From: Prorocentrum cordatum | Lineage: Eukaryota; Sar; Dinophyceae; Prorocentrales; Prorocentraceae | Reading direction: 5' to 3' | Length of the DNA: 64,000 nucleotides | NCBI GenBank assembly: GCA_963575745.1 | Contig: CAUYUJ010014354.1 | Coordinates: 188,001-252,000, forward strand | Part shown: positions 30,258 to 38,222 of the stretch, piece after piece | How the letters are laid out: every line of letters begins with the position of its first letter | How positions within the stretch are numbered: position 1 is the first letter of the stretch | The notes under the pieces: model-generated | Seen by the model: the letters and a program-made list of their open reading frames with translations, nothing else | Database searches by the model: none | What the model was told of the DNA's origin: nothing | Made by a program: the position numbers and the translations under genes

Positions 30258-33136
30258 TCGCCTCTTGGTGGCAGCGTGTCAGTATCGTCACGCACGTAGG
30301 TCAGCCCCTCTGTGTCGATCATGAATGTGGAATGGAACTGGGCTGCCTCTGCGCTCTCAGCGCTTGCCCGGCTTCTGGCGCTGACCGGGCTTGCCACTCG
30401 AGAGGTCCTGGTCGATCCAGTTGGCCTCCGAATCCCGCCTCCGCTCCTGCCACTCCGCCTGATGTTAGCCTCCATGTTCCTCAAGAAACCTGGGTTTGGA
30501 GGTCCGTTAGCGGGTGGCCCCGCTTGAGCGGCGGGAGCCGCTTCAGCGGGTGGCCCCGCAGCTGGGGGCTCTTGCGCTCGGAGCGTGGGCAAGACCGGCA
30601 TCTGAATGCCTTGTTCTGGCGCTGGCCAGGGGTATGCCTGTGCAGCTGGGGCACGTGCGGATGGCTCCGCCGATCGTGCGGCTCGAGCCTCCAGTGCCTC
30701 CACTGCTTCGCGTAACCGACGCATCTCGCGGGCATCTGCAACGTACCTCTCCTGCTGGCGCGCTTGGTCCGACTCCGCATCGCGCTGTCCAGCATACGGG
30801 AAGTGTGCTATCACTATGCCCGGTCCACGGCATACGGCACAGGGGGCCTCATTCGGCGCACCTGGCCGCTGATTGCGGACATGCTGCTGTGCAACACGGT
30901 CCCAGCATATGTCGTGGAAGAAGTGCCCGCACGCCAGTCTCCACACTGTAGTGCCCATCTCGTAGTTGTCCATGCAGATTGGGCACTGAGTGAAGTTGTA
31001 GTCTGAGATGACTGGAGCAGGCAAGTCAGGGCGAGTCCGAGCTTGGCGCTCGAACGTGGTTTCGCCCTCCCGATATGGCGTCGGTGGCGGCCGCCTTTCT
31101 GGCCGTTCAGCAGGTGGCCCCGCTTCCGCGGGTGGCCCCGCTTGGGCCTCGCGCTCAATCCTTCTCTGGATCGCGCGCTGTTGGCGCAGCCTAGTGTTGT
31201 CACGAGCCTGCTGCCTGGATGCCAGTATCGCTTGCTGCGTGTTGTGCACGTCGCGGATGTAGTCTGGCATGCTGCCCATAGCGGCTGGCACCGCGAGACC
31301 AGCTGGCTGGACTATGGTCTCGGGGTCCGTCGGCGTGGGCATGTAGGCGTAGTGTGGCATAGACTGCGCATCGACCGCTCGTGTAAACTGCAAACGAAAC
31401 ATCTCATTAGCTAAGTTCCGAGTGTATTCGTTCGCAGGTGGCCCCGCAATCATAGGAGTGTCATTTATCTGCGCGTAGTACTCAGGGTACATCGGCGCGT
31501 CCATGGCCGGCGCCTCTGCTGGACCGTGATTGTCCCATCCGTATATCGGGTGTGATGCTATTCCTGGAATAAACACCTGTCGATATGGATTCGTGGGATC
31601 AGCGTTTGGAGCATCTTCAGAAGTCCAACTCCAGAGAGGTCGGAAGTCGCCATGGCTTGTGACGTCTATGTTGCGGTTCCGCAACAGGCTGGGCACTCTT
31701 TCAGCTTGTTGTTGCAGAAAAGTAGCCTGTGCTCTTAAGTTAGCTGCCCGACGTTCGTAGTCTGAACCTTGCTGTCCGTCAGCGGGTGACCCCGCTTGAG
31801 CGGGTGGCTCCGCAGGCGTTCGCCCAGCGGGTGACCCCGCAGCCGCTCCTCCTTCACTACCCCTCGGAGTGCCAAAGGGAGTGGTTGCTTGGAGTGCTGC
31901 CGCGAGTGCTGGATTTCCGCGAATCGCCTGGAGTCTTTGCCACAAGCTGTTCTCGCTCGTTTCAGACGGCGGAGTCCGGAACGGCGAGCCACCATCGGAG
32001 CCGCCCATAGGGACAAACCTCGCACCTCCAGCCTGCTGCGGAGGGCGTTGTGGCTGTGGTCCTAGGGCGCCTGGTGGCCCCGCAGGAGTGCGCAGGTTCC
32101 TCTGCTGTGCGTCTTGGATACCTGCCTGCACTGCCCACGGGTCAGCACGGTATAGCTGATCGGTCAGTCCAGAAACGTCGGCTGGTGACAGGTAGCTGTT
32201 GAGGGCCTGGACCCATGTCTGCTGGTCCGGCCTCCAAGGAGATGCTACTGCGGCTACTGGCGTGACCACTTGCTGCCATGAACCATCCGAGGTGTCTGCC
32301 GCGGGTGTCCCCGCTCCTGCGGGTGGCCCCGCCTCAGGCATGACCTCGTCTTCCTGGGCGTTTATCATGAGGACTGTCTGTGTGAGGTACGGTCGTGGAG
32401 CAACGACTTGCTCGGTCATGGTCAGGTTGAATGGGCGACCGCCCGTCTTAGTCCAGCCCTTTAGGTACATGGCGTGCTCGTCCATCACACCCAGAACTTT
32501 GTTGCACATTTTAAATGGCAAGTAGTCCTCGGAGCAAATCCTGTCCGCGGGTTGGCCCCGCTTCCGCGATTTGTCGTAAGCCAGCGGATTGCACCAGGCT
32601 TCACCGACCCGATATTTTGCAATGCTCACAATCTGAAAGATATGATCGGGCGGTATGCGGCCATTGTGGCCCCGTGTCATGACGATGTCATTCGCTGACC
32701 TCCATAAAGAGAAGCCGCTGGACAACATCTTGCTGATGCTGCAGAAGATGAGCACCTCAGAGTCAGGACGGATGCCCGACTGAATCCTCGGGTCACCCGG
32801 GAGGTAGGGGCAGCCGTGAACGAACTGGCGCCCCCCCTGCCCCTTAGGGTTGTCCTGTGTGAGGCATGAAAGGCCATTCTCAAGGATGCCCTTAACATGC
32901 TCCCACTGTGTCCCGTGGATAAAGTATACTGGGTCATCTGGTTCCTTCATCCATGTCGTGATGGGCTTATAGAGCGACTCTGGGCAGTGGATGCCTGGGC
33001 TGCTATGGCCGTTCGTGGCTCTGATGAAATATTGTGGCCTGTGTGCCTTTGGTCGGAATCTTGGAGGTAGCGTCATGCTATCCTCGACGCATTTCATCTG
33101 GAGCCTGCCCTTCTGCATGCCATGGTTGTCGATCAT
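30122..33136 (-). CDS. Tpt1/KptA-like C-lobe and RING-H2 protein of element I
   Basis: 1004-codon frame. Residues 1-170 continue a Tpt1/KptA fold begun in the upstream frame: F-I-R-A-T-N-G-H-S at 37-45 (family I-R-A-x-Q-G-H-S), H-G-T at 74-76, S-G-I-R-P-D-S-E-V at 120-128, S-A-N-D-I-V-M-T-R-G at 147-156. Residues 718-769 form a RING-H2 finger: C718, C721, C736, H738, H741, C744, C766, C769 (30.83-30.99 kb), followed by a charged predicted coiled coil (780-820). The remainder is Gln/Pro/Ala-rich linker with many hairpin-derived A-G-P-P-A units. Known: Tpt1 removes an internal 2'-phosphate from ligated RNA using NAD+, and RING-H2 domains recruit E2 enzymes. Why a retrotransposon carries them is open. 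Confidence 0.85.
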   Translation of the reverse strand: MIDNHGMQKGRLQMKCVEDSMTLPPRFRPKAHRPQYFIRATNGHSSPGIHCPESLYKPITTWMKEPDDPVYFIHGTQWEHVKGILENGLSCLTQDNPKGQGGRQFVHGCPYLPGDPRIQSGIRPDSEVLIFCSISKMLSSGFSLWRSANDIVMTRGHNGRIPPDHIFQIVSIAKYRVGEAWCNPLAYDKSRKRGQPADRICSEDYLPFKMCNKVLGVMDEHAMYLKGWTKTGGRPFNLTMTEQVVAPRPYLTQTVLMINAQEDEVMPEAGPPAGAGTPAADTSDGSWQQVVTPVAAVASPWRPDQQTWVQALNSYLSPADVSGLTDQLYRADPWAVQAGIQDAQQRNLRTPAGPPGALGPQPQRPPQQAGGARFVPMGGSDGGSPFRTPPSETSENSLWQRLQAIRGNPALAAALQATTPFGTPRGSEGGAAAGSPAGRTPAEPPAQAGSPADGQQGSDYERRAANLRAQATFLQQQAERVPSLLRNRNIDVTSHGDFRPLWSWTSEDAPNADPTNPYRQVFIPGIASHPIYGWDNHGPAEAPAMDAPMYPEYYAQINDTPMIAGPPANEYTRNLANEMFRLQFTRAVDAQSMPHYAYMPTPTDPETIVQPAGLAVPAAMGSMPDYIRDVHNTQQAILASRQQARDNTRLRQQRAIQRRIEREAQAGPPAEAGPPAERPERRPPPTPYREGETTFERQARTRPDLPAPVISDYNFTQCPICMDNYEMGTTVWRLACGHFFHDICWDRVAQQHVRNQRPGAPNEAPCAVCRGPGIVIAHFPYAGQRDAESDQARQQERYVADAREMRRLREAVEALEARAARSAEPSARAPAAQAYPWPAPEQGIQMPVLPTLRAQEPPAAGPPAEAAPAAQAGPPANGPPNPGFLRNMEANIRRSGRSGGGIRRPTGSTRTSRVASPVSARSRASAESAEAAQFHSTFMIDTEGLTYVRDDTDTLPPRGEWMSTLSANYWVLQQEPITVEERRQYEQMWCTELTMTQWFLNSAC

Positions 33137-33374
33137 CTCAGCAGTTCAGCAACACCCAATACACGTTTGAGCTGTGAGGGTTGCCCTTGATAAGCACATC
33201 GTGCATGTCCTGGTAGCCTTTCCACTGATTGTCACCAGTCCAATTTGCCAGCAAGTCGTCAACAACAACCCAGCCATCGTATGGATCGAAAGTGTCAATC
33301 TTGTCGAAGTATCGGCTGAATCCATCTTTCCAATGCGGACCATGGCGTAGGGCTGTAGAGAACCATATTGACAC
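32626..33374 (-). CDS. Tpt1/KptA-like RNA 2'-phosphotransferase domain (spans a +1 frame shift)
   Basis: N-lobe in the frame ending at 33138: S-T-A-L-R-H-G-P-H-W then D-G-W-V-V-V-D-D-L-L, matching the family's L-S-x-x-L-R-H-G and D-G-Y-V-x-V-D-D-L-L. C-lobe in the next frame from 33136: I-R-A-x-N-G-H-S, H-G-T, S-G-I-R. The conserved Arg-His pair, the Arg of I-R-A and the Arg of S-G-I-R, positions needed for NAD+ and 2'-phosphate handling, are all present. The two lobes join if one base is skipped at TGC-TGA-G (33140-33137). Length is about 245 residues, near the usual 190-230. An intact catalytic set despite the split argues for recent breakage or programmed shifting. Confidence 0.85.
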
Positions 33375-35171
33375 CTTGGCCATTTGCCAATCGCGCGGCA
33401 GAGTCGGATCTGTGTTGAACCTCTTCATGACATTCATGAGCTCTGCCTTGTGCTGCGCGACGCGCAATGGCGGCCTGTCCCGCAACATATTGCCCACGAC
33501 TTGTTGTTCACGTTCCCATTCGTTACGGCACTCGAAGTTACGACGATCGGGGCAATCGATGACCGCGTATCGATCTGTATCATCTCGAGTGACTCGTGGG
33601 TTTATGGTGCGTTTCGGGCCTTTGCCTTCAATGCCTTGCCAATATTCAATGGCTCCCAGAGGGATGTTCTTGAGAACAGACGACGCTGGTTGCCGACGCG
33701 CGGGTGGCCCCGCTGCTGCAGCTGGCGCCGCTGCGGCTGCCGAGGCAGCTCCAGCGGATGACCCCGCACCAGGGTGCGGGTGACCTTGGTCAGCCAGCGC
33801 ATCGTCGGCTAGTTTCTGTCGGTTGTCAATTTCTTTGAGGGCTTTGCGGCGTTCTTCTTCTGAGGGAGTGCCTTCTGCGGGTGTCCCCGCTGCTGCAGCT
33901 GGCGCCGCTTCAGCGGGTGGCCCCACAGAGCCCTTGTCCTCCTTACCTTTGGCGGCTGCCTCTGCCCGCGCCGACCTCAACCCAGCCTCGGGCTTCGGTT
34001 GCGCTTTCATTCGTGCCGAGCCTGGTCGTGGTGCAAGGCGCGGCTGATGCAGAGTTGGAGTCCAGCCACCTCGGAAGGCTGCCTTAGGCTGGTCGCGATC
34101 TTCGTCCTTGACGTCGCCTTGGGCAGCCGGTGGCATCGGGGCTGATGGTCCAGCAAAAGCCTTCCTCCTCTCCGTCACGGACGGGCCGGTAGGCTCTCCC
34201 GGCTCAGGGTCGTCCTTCTTGGCGATCCCTCTGGCCTTCGCACGCCCCTGTGAACCTTCGGGGCTCTTGGAAGGAGACCTCTGCTCAGGAGAAGGTGGAG
34301 GCGAGGAGTCGACCACAGGTCCTGGAGGTGGTTCGATGTCTTCGTCGTCCTCTGGTGGTGGACCAGGGGGGTCTTTAGGAAGGCCTTCTGGCTGGCCATG
34401 ATCATGGATGACCTGTCTCATCTGGTCGATGTTGGCACTACCTTTTATGGCCAGCTTGTACTTGCCATTTTCGTGGCGGTAAAGTACCCTCGTGCAAAAC
34501 CACTTCTGTGCCGAGGAGCTGCAGTACCAGCAGGCGCATCCATCAGGGAATGGATTCTCTGCGCCGTCTTCCGCCGCCCATTCTTCGTTCAGTTCGGTCT
34601 GTTCAGTACCGGCGGCGGATCCGGCAGCAGATGCAACAGCCATCCACTCTTCGTCCGCGGACCCAGCGGCTGGCGCCGCGCCCGCGGGTGGCCCCGCACC
34701 TCCGCTGGAGTCTGCGGGTGACCCCGCCTCTTCATGGAATCGGCGGTTCCATTCTTTGAGGCGATGGTCTTTAGGAAGCTGTTCCCAATTTTCCCTGACA
34801 GTGTCAGCAACCTCCTCGGTCATAGGGACGCGATCGGCTTCGGTAATGCGCTTTCCTCCTCCAGGGACCTTCTTGTTAGGATCGTGGACGGTGCCAGCGT
34901 CATCTCCATGAGACCAGTTCCAGGGGGTCTCACCGTGATGAGGGCTCCTGGAGGGGCGGTCCATTGGACAGCCGCGCATGTGACTTTTGAAAGGCTCGCA
35001 TTGACATACTTGTTTCCTGTATGTCTTGCGATCGTTGATGATATCCTGTTTCTTAGCCTTTCGGTCCCAAGCCTCTGGCGTTTTAGTCTTGCCACTTTTG
35101 GTGCGTATTATGATGCCAGATTCGTCCCGTTTGCAGTGCTCCTTGGACCACCAGTGGCGGATCACGTCCAT
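33138..35171 (-). CDS. Element I polyprotein segment: linker and Tpt1 N-lobe
   Basis: 677 codons in the main frame, separated from the zinc-knuckle frame by one TAG at 35184. Residues 1-60 are basic with Cys/His (C-Q-C-E-P-F). Residues 210-245 hold C-A-C-W-Y-C..W-F-C, a possible metal site. Residues 270-560 are a long Pro/Ala/Gly/Glu linker rich in hairpin repeats. From residue 590 the Tpt1 N-lobe begins. Ends TGA at 33138. It is unlikely to be a separate protein, because no independent start context or spacing is seen. Confidence 0.75.
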   Translation of the reverse strand: MDVIRHWWSKEHCKRDESGIIIRTKSGKTKTPEAWDRKAKKQDIINDRKTYRKQVCQCEPFKSHMRGCPMDRPSRSPHHGETPWNWSHGDDAGTVHDPNKKVPGGGKRITEADRVPMTEEVADTVRENWEQLPKDHRLKEWNRRFHEEAGSPADSSGGAGPPAGAAPAAGSADEEWMAVASAAGSAAGTEQTELNEEWAAEDGAENPFPDGCACWYCSSSAQKWFCTRVLYRHENGKYKLAIKGSANIDQMRQVIHDHGQPEGLPKDPPGPPPEDDEDIEPPPGPVVDSSPPPSPEQRSPSKSPEGSQGRAKARGIAKKDDPEPGEPTGPSVTERRKAFAGPSAPMPPAAQGDVKDEDRDQPKAAFRGGWTPTLHQPRLAPRPGSARMKAQPKPEAGLRSARAEAAAKGKEDKGSVGPPAEAAPAAAAGTPAEGTPSEEERRKALKEIDNRQKLADDALADQGHPHPGAGSSAGAASAAAAAPAAAAGPPARRQPASSVLKNIPLGAIEYWQGIEGKGPKRTINPRVTRDDTDRYAVIDCPDRRNFECRNEWEREQQVVGNMLRDRPPLRVAQHKAELMNVMKRFNTDPTLPRDWQMAKVSIWFSTALRHGPHWKDGFSRYFDKIDTFDPYDGWVVVDDLLANWTGDNQWKGYQDMHDVLIKGNPHSSNVYWVLLNC

Positions 35172-35183
35172 CGGGTAGCCGGG

Positions 35184-36650
35184 CTACCAATTGATGTACC
35201 ACTCCGGCACGTACTGAGCGGATGCACCTCTGGAGTGCTCCGTGCTGTGCGGGTAGCCAGATGCATCATGTGTAGGGCGTCGTGGAGCTGAACGGCTCCT
35301 CCTGCGGGTTGGCCCCGCTGACGCACTGCCACGTTCCATGGGCCTTTCATCTTCGTGACGGTGCTCTGGATCTCGAGGTGGCGATGGTCGTCTGTTCTTC
35401 TTTGCAATGCGCCTGTCCTCCGAGTCCTCTGAGCTGTCCTGGACCATGAATACGTGCTGATACGGGCTTTGGAAGTACCCGATGTCGGTCAGCTGCTCCA
35501 TAATGAGGTCGTTGAGGTCCATCTGGTCGCAGCCCTGCATGAACTCGTCCATAGACCAAGCGGGTAGCCCCGCTGCTGCAGCTGGCGCCGCTTCAGCGGG
35601 TGGCCCCGCTAGGGCCTGGAGTGCGGTCAGCATCTGCGGTGCCGACATATCAGGATCCAGGTATGGACGCAGCCTTGCGGCCCCTGGGCGCGACAGCAGG
35701 TCGTTCATGGTCATCTGCTGATGTGCTGGCGCACTCAGGAGCTGGATCGCTTCTGCGACCTGCTCTTGGAGCCTGTCCTCATAGTCCTCTTCGGCCTCTT
35801 CAGAGTCAGAATAAGCTGCGGGATGGCCCCGCATTTCGTCGTCAGCGTCTCCCGCTTCCGAGCCGGCTCGCGAAAGATCAGGCAGCAACGGCATGCCGAT
35901 CACCTGCGGTGCCAGCGCGGCGGCGAGCTCCTCCTCGGTCGCCGGGACGGTCTCAGCTTCGGAGATCTCGTCGTCGGCGGGTGGCCCCGCTGGAAGACCG
36001 AACCAGGCGTTGAACGCGCCCTCGTCGACTTCGTCCCAGCCGTGGAACTCGTCGAAGAGGGTCACCGCGTACTCTTCCAGGGCTACGGTCGCATCAGCGT
36101 AGCGGGCCATCACGTAGTACGTGGAGGAGCCCGCGGCGGGAGCCGCTTCTGGATTGACGTAAAACTCGTAGTCAATGTAGTCTATGTCATCCATAAAAGA
36201 GTTTTGAGCCAAATGTACGGATCCCTTTCCTTTCCCCTTCGGGCAATGATCGCGCAAATGCTCTGTGCTACCGCATGTATGACACTTCATAGTGTTGCCA
36301 GAAGCGTCCCTAGGGTTACCCCTCCGCCCTTTTCCCTTACCAGAGGTCCGCCTGCGACCCCGACCTTTGCCTCCGATAAGAACTTCTTCAAAAACTACAT
36401 CAGTTAAGGACGTGAGGAAAGCAGTGATACCCCTACCATGCATACGGCGTCTGCGACCCCCTTTGCCACGACCCTTTCCATAGCGTTTGAAATATCGGCG
36501 TACTGCACGTCTCACTTTTCTGACCGGTTTCTTCATAATGCGCCTCCAACAGCGTTTTGATTTGCGATAAGCCATAAAAGCGGCTTCCGCTCTTTGTTGT
36601 TCAGAAAGGTGAGTGTCATCAGCTGGATAGTCATTGCCAGCAAAGACCAT
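35184..36650 (-). CDS. Nucleocapsid-like zinc-knuckle segment of element I
   Basis: 488 codons in the same frame as Gag, separated from it by one TGA at 36855-36857. A strongly basic N-terminus (K-K-P-V-R-K-V-R-R, then Gly/Lys/Arg repeats, residues 36-115) precedes a CCHC knuckle M-K-C-H-T-C-G-S-T-E-H-L-R-D-H-C (C123, C126, H131, C136; CX2CX4HX4C). The rest is acidic and Pro/Ala-rich with hairpin-encoded linkers, ending in an Arg/Ser-rich tail. The role by family is RNA binding and packaging. Stop is TAG at 35184. Confidence 0.88.
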   Translation of the reverse strand: MVFAGNDYPADDTHLSEQQRAEAAFMAYRKSKRCWRRIMKKPVRKVRRAVRRYFKRYGKGRGKGGRRRRMHGRGITAFLTSLTDVVFEEVLIGGKGRGRRRTSGKGKGRRGNPRDASGNTMKCHTCGSTEHLRDHCPKGKGKGSVHLAQNSFMDDIDYIDYEFYVNPEAAPAAGSSTYYVMARYADATVALEEYAVTLFDEFHGWDEVDEGAFNAWFGLPAGPPADDEISEAETVPATEEELAAALAPQVIGMPLLPDLSRAGSEAGDADDEMRGHPAAYSDSEEAEEDYEDRLQEQVAEAIQLLSAPAHQQMTMNDLLSRPGAARLRPYLDPDMSAPQMLTALQALAGPPAEAAPAAAAGLPAWSMDEFMQGCDQMDLNDLIMEQLTDIGYFQSPYQHVFMVQDSSEDSEDRRIAKKNRRPSPPRDPEHRHEDERPMERGSASAGPTRRRSRSAPRRPTHDASGYPHSTEHSRGASAQYVPEWYINW

Positions 36651-36854
36651 ACCATTGTGATCACCGTCAGATGAGGCATCTGTGTCAGTGCCAGATTCAA
36701 ACGGAGAGGGCGGCTGAGACCCTTGAGCGGCTGACTCCGCTTGGCCCCAGAGGGTTGTGCCCGAGGGCGGGCTTGCAGTGTAGGCGGCGCCCGGCGTGTA
36801 CTTCGACCAGGCGTTCGCCTCCGCTGCCTCTGCCGATGCCTGGCCGGTCTGCCC

Positions 36855-38222
36855 TCAGAGGGCAGTGGCCTCGTTGGGCATATCGGCCGAATCAGCCCAG
36901 GGACTTGGCTCGCCAGGACCAGCGGGTGACCCCGCAGTCGTGGCGTAGACACCTGCATGTGCGTGGTGCCCTGTGAAGATGCCCGCAATGTTGTCAGGAG
37001 AGCGCTCGGCAACATGCCCGTAGTTCCTCATCCTGGTCAGCAGCCTATCATAGTCTGCTTGCGTTCTGGGCATCTGATGATTGAAGGGCTCCAGCAGGTG
37101 TTGGGCTCGTGACGCGCCAACGCCTAACGCTCTGAAAAGGATCAGCGTTAGGATCTGGAAGTTGGGGATGACGAATCCAACAGAGTTAGCCTCGTCACGG
37201 GCCATCTCGAATCGAGCTAACACTGAGTCGATTCGCTCGCCCCTTTCGACGCGAAAGTCGATAAGGGCAGTGCCAGAGTTGAGCTGGCGCTCATCTTCCA
37301 GATTTTCAAATTTGGTACTCAATAGATAAAGTATATAAGTAACTGCATCCGTTGGCTGTCCGTTGACATTTACACCATAATTGATGATCTGGGAGGGGAC
37401 CTGCATGGCGATACGACGAGCAAGGCCTTGAAGACCACGTTGTAGTGCTGCAGCTTGCTGAGGTGGCGTCATATTGCCGCTCGTCGCGTTTATCCATGCA
37501 TGTACTTCGCGAGCGTACTCGCGAAAGGGCGTAGTACCGGCTGGGTCCCAAGAAGGGCCGGTAGTACGCGTGTCGTCCATCCCCTGCCGCATGTAGCCCA
37601 CAGCACATCCCATTATCACCCATAGAATGCCGAAGATAGTTATCTTGATCCAATGCATGTGCATCTCGGCTTCGGTGATTGGTTTAGGCTGTGGTTTGTC
37701 AGGCTCGGGCGTAGTAGCCGTAAGGCGCCTGACCGGCACGGGATGCAGGTGGCCCCGCTGCGGGTAGCCCCGCAGAGTGACCACGTTCTCGATCGAGTTG
37801 CCGATTGGCATCTGGTGGAAGTCGGGAGTGAAGTAGCGCAGTGAGGTAGGAGAGAGCGTCTCGAGCTCGCGGGTCGCCCCGCTAGCCCGATCGCGGACTG
37901 GCTCCGCTCCTCGCAGAGCCGGCGCAACATGGTATTCCACCGTAGTAGTAGTCCACCAAGTTGTGCCGCGGATGATGGGTATTAGAGCGAAAGCCAGCCA
38001 CACGAGAGTGTAGCCAGCTCCGCTACCAAGTCGAAAACGCACTGGTAAGCCAAGATATATGTTCCGCCTTAGGTGCTCCCATATCCCAGGCTTTGGCTCA
38101 TACCGCATGAGCAAGAGAGCAAGATGAAGCATGGGATCTGGAGTAAAGGATAGAAGGGGCATCTTCAATAGAAAGGTCTTTTCCGATCTCAGATGCGAGT
38201 AGTGCGCCTCGGTGAGGCACAA
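36855..38222 (-). CDS. Gag-like protein of element I with two membrane segments
   Basis: 455 codons. The first Met at 38222 lies inside the 5' LTR, and the frame runs through the LTR end and the primer-binding site (residue 65 onward). Hydrophobic segments: residues 71-86 (Y-T-L-V-W-L-A-F-A-L-I-P-I-I) and 191-210 (W-I-K-I-T-I-F-G-I-L-W-V-I-M-G). The helical capsid-like region at 250-405 includes D-F-R-V-E-R-G-E-R-I-D, I-L-F-R-A-L-G-V and Q-A-D-Y-D-R-L-L-T-R-M, typical of copia Gag. Start choice is uncertain: a later start cannot be excluded. Membrane anchoring of a copia Gag is unusual. Confidence 0.8.
   Translation of the reverse strand: MCLTEAHYSHLRSEKTFLLKMPLLSFTPDPMLHLALLLMRYEPKPGIWEHLRRNIYLGLPVRFRLGSGAGYTLVWLAFALIPIIRGTTWWTTTTVEYHVAPALRGAEPVRDRASGATRELETLSPTSLRYFTPDFHQMPIGNSIENVVTLRGYPQRGHLHPVPVRRLTATTPEPDKPQPKPITEAEMHMHWIKITIFGILWVIMGCAVGYMRQGMDDTRTTGPSWDPAGTTPFREYAREVHAWINATSGNMTPPQQAAALQRGLQGLARRIAMQVPSQIINYGVNVNGQPTDAVTYILYLLSTKFENLEDERQLNSGTALIDFRVERGERIDSVLARFEMARDEANSVGFVIPNFQILTLILFRALGVGASRAQHLLEPFNHQMPRTQADYDRLLTRMRNYGHVAERSPDNIAGIFTGHHAHAGVYATTAGSPAGPGEPSPWADSADMPNEATAL
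38013..38028 (-). other. Primer-binding site of element I
   Basis: On the minus strand TGGTAGCGGAGCTGGC begins at the base next to the 5' LTR. The first 12 bases complement a tRNA 3' end GCUCCGCUACCA, as expected for an initiator tRNA-Met whose acceptor stem starts AGCGGAG. Element II uses the same first 11 bases. Confidence 0.85.

Larger units (their letters stand above)
22156..37882. repeat. Dispersed compensated 14-nt hairpin family within element I
   Basis: I count by eye about 36 copies of GCGGN-4nt-N'CCGC with a perfect 5-bp stem, plus some 15 with one mismatch or a 5-nt loop. The commonest is GCGGGTGGCCCCGC. Examples: 22156, 22175, 24835, 26242, 26260, 27613, 27628, 28802, 29410, 29434, 29452, 30510, 30528, 31128, 32319, 33700, 34684, 35596, 36922, 37760, 37869. 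Stem pairs co-vary (GCGGG/CCCGC, GCGGC/GCCGC, GCGGA/TCCGC, GCGAG/CTCGC). Loops are TGGC, TGAC, TGTC, TAGC, TTGC, TTTC, GGGA and others. On the coding strand most read A-G-x-P-A, A-A-P-A-A or A-E-P-S-A linkers. Perfect copies lie in linkers, none in the RT, RNase H, integrase, RING or Tpt1 cores. Confidence 0.85.
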
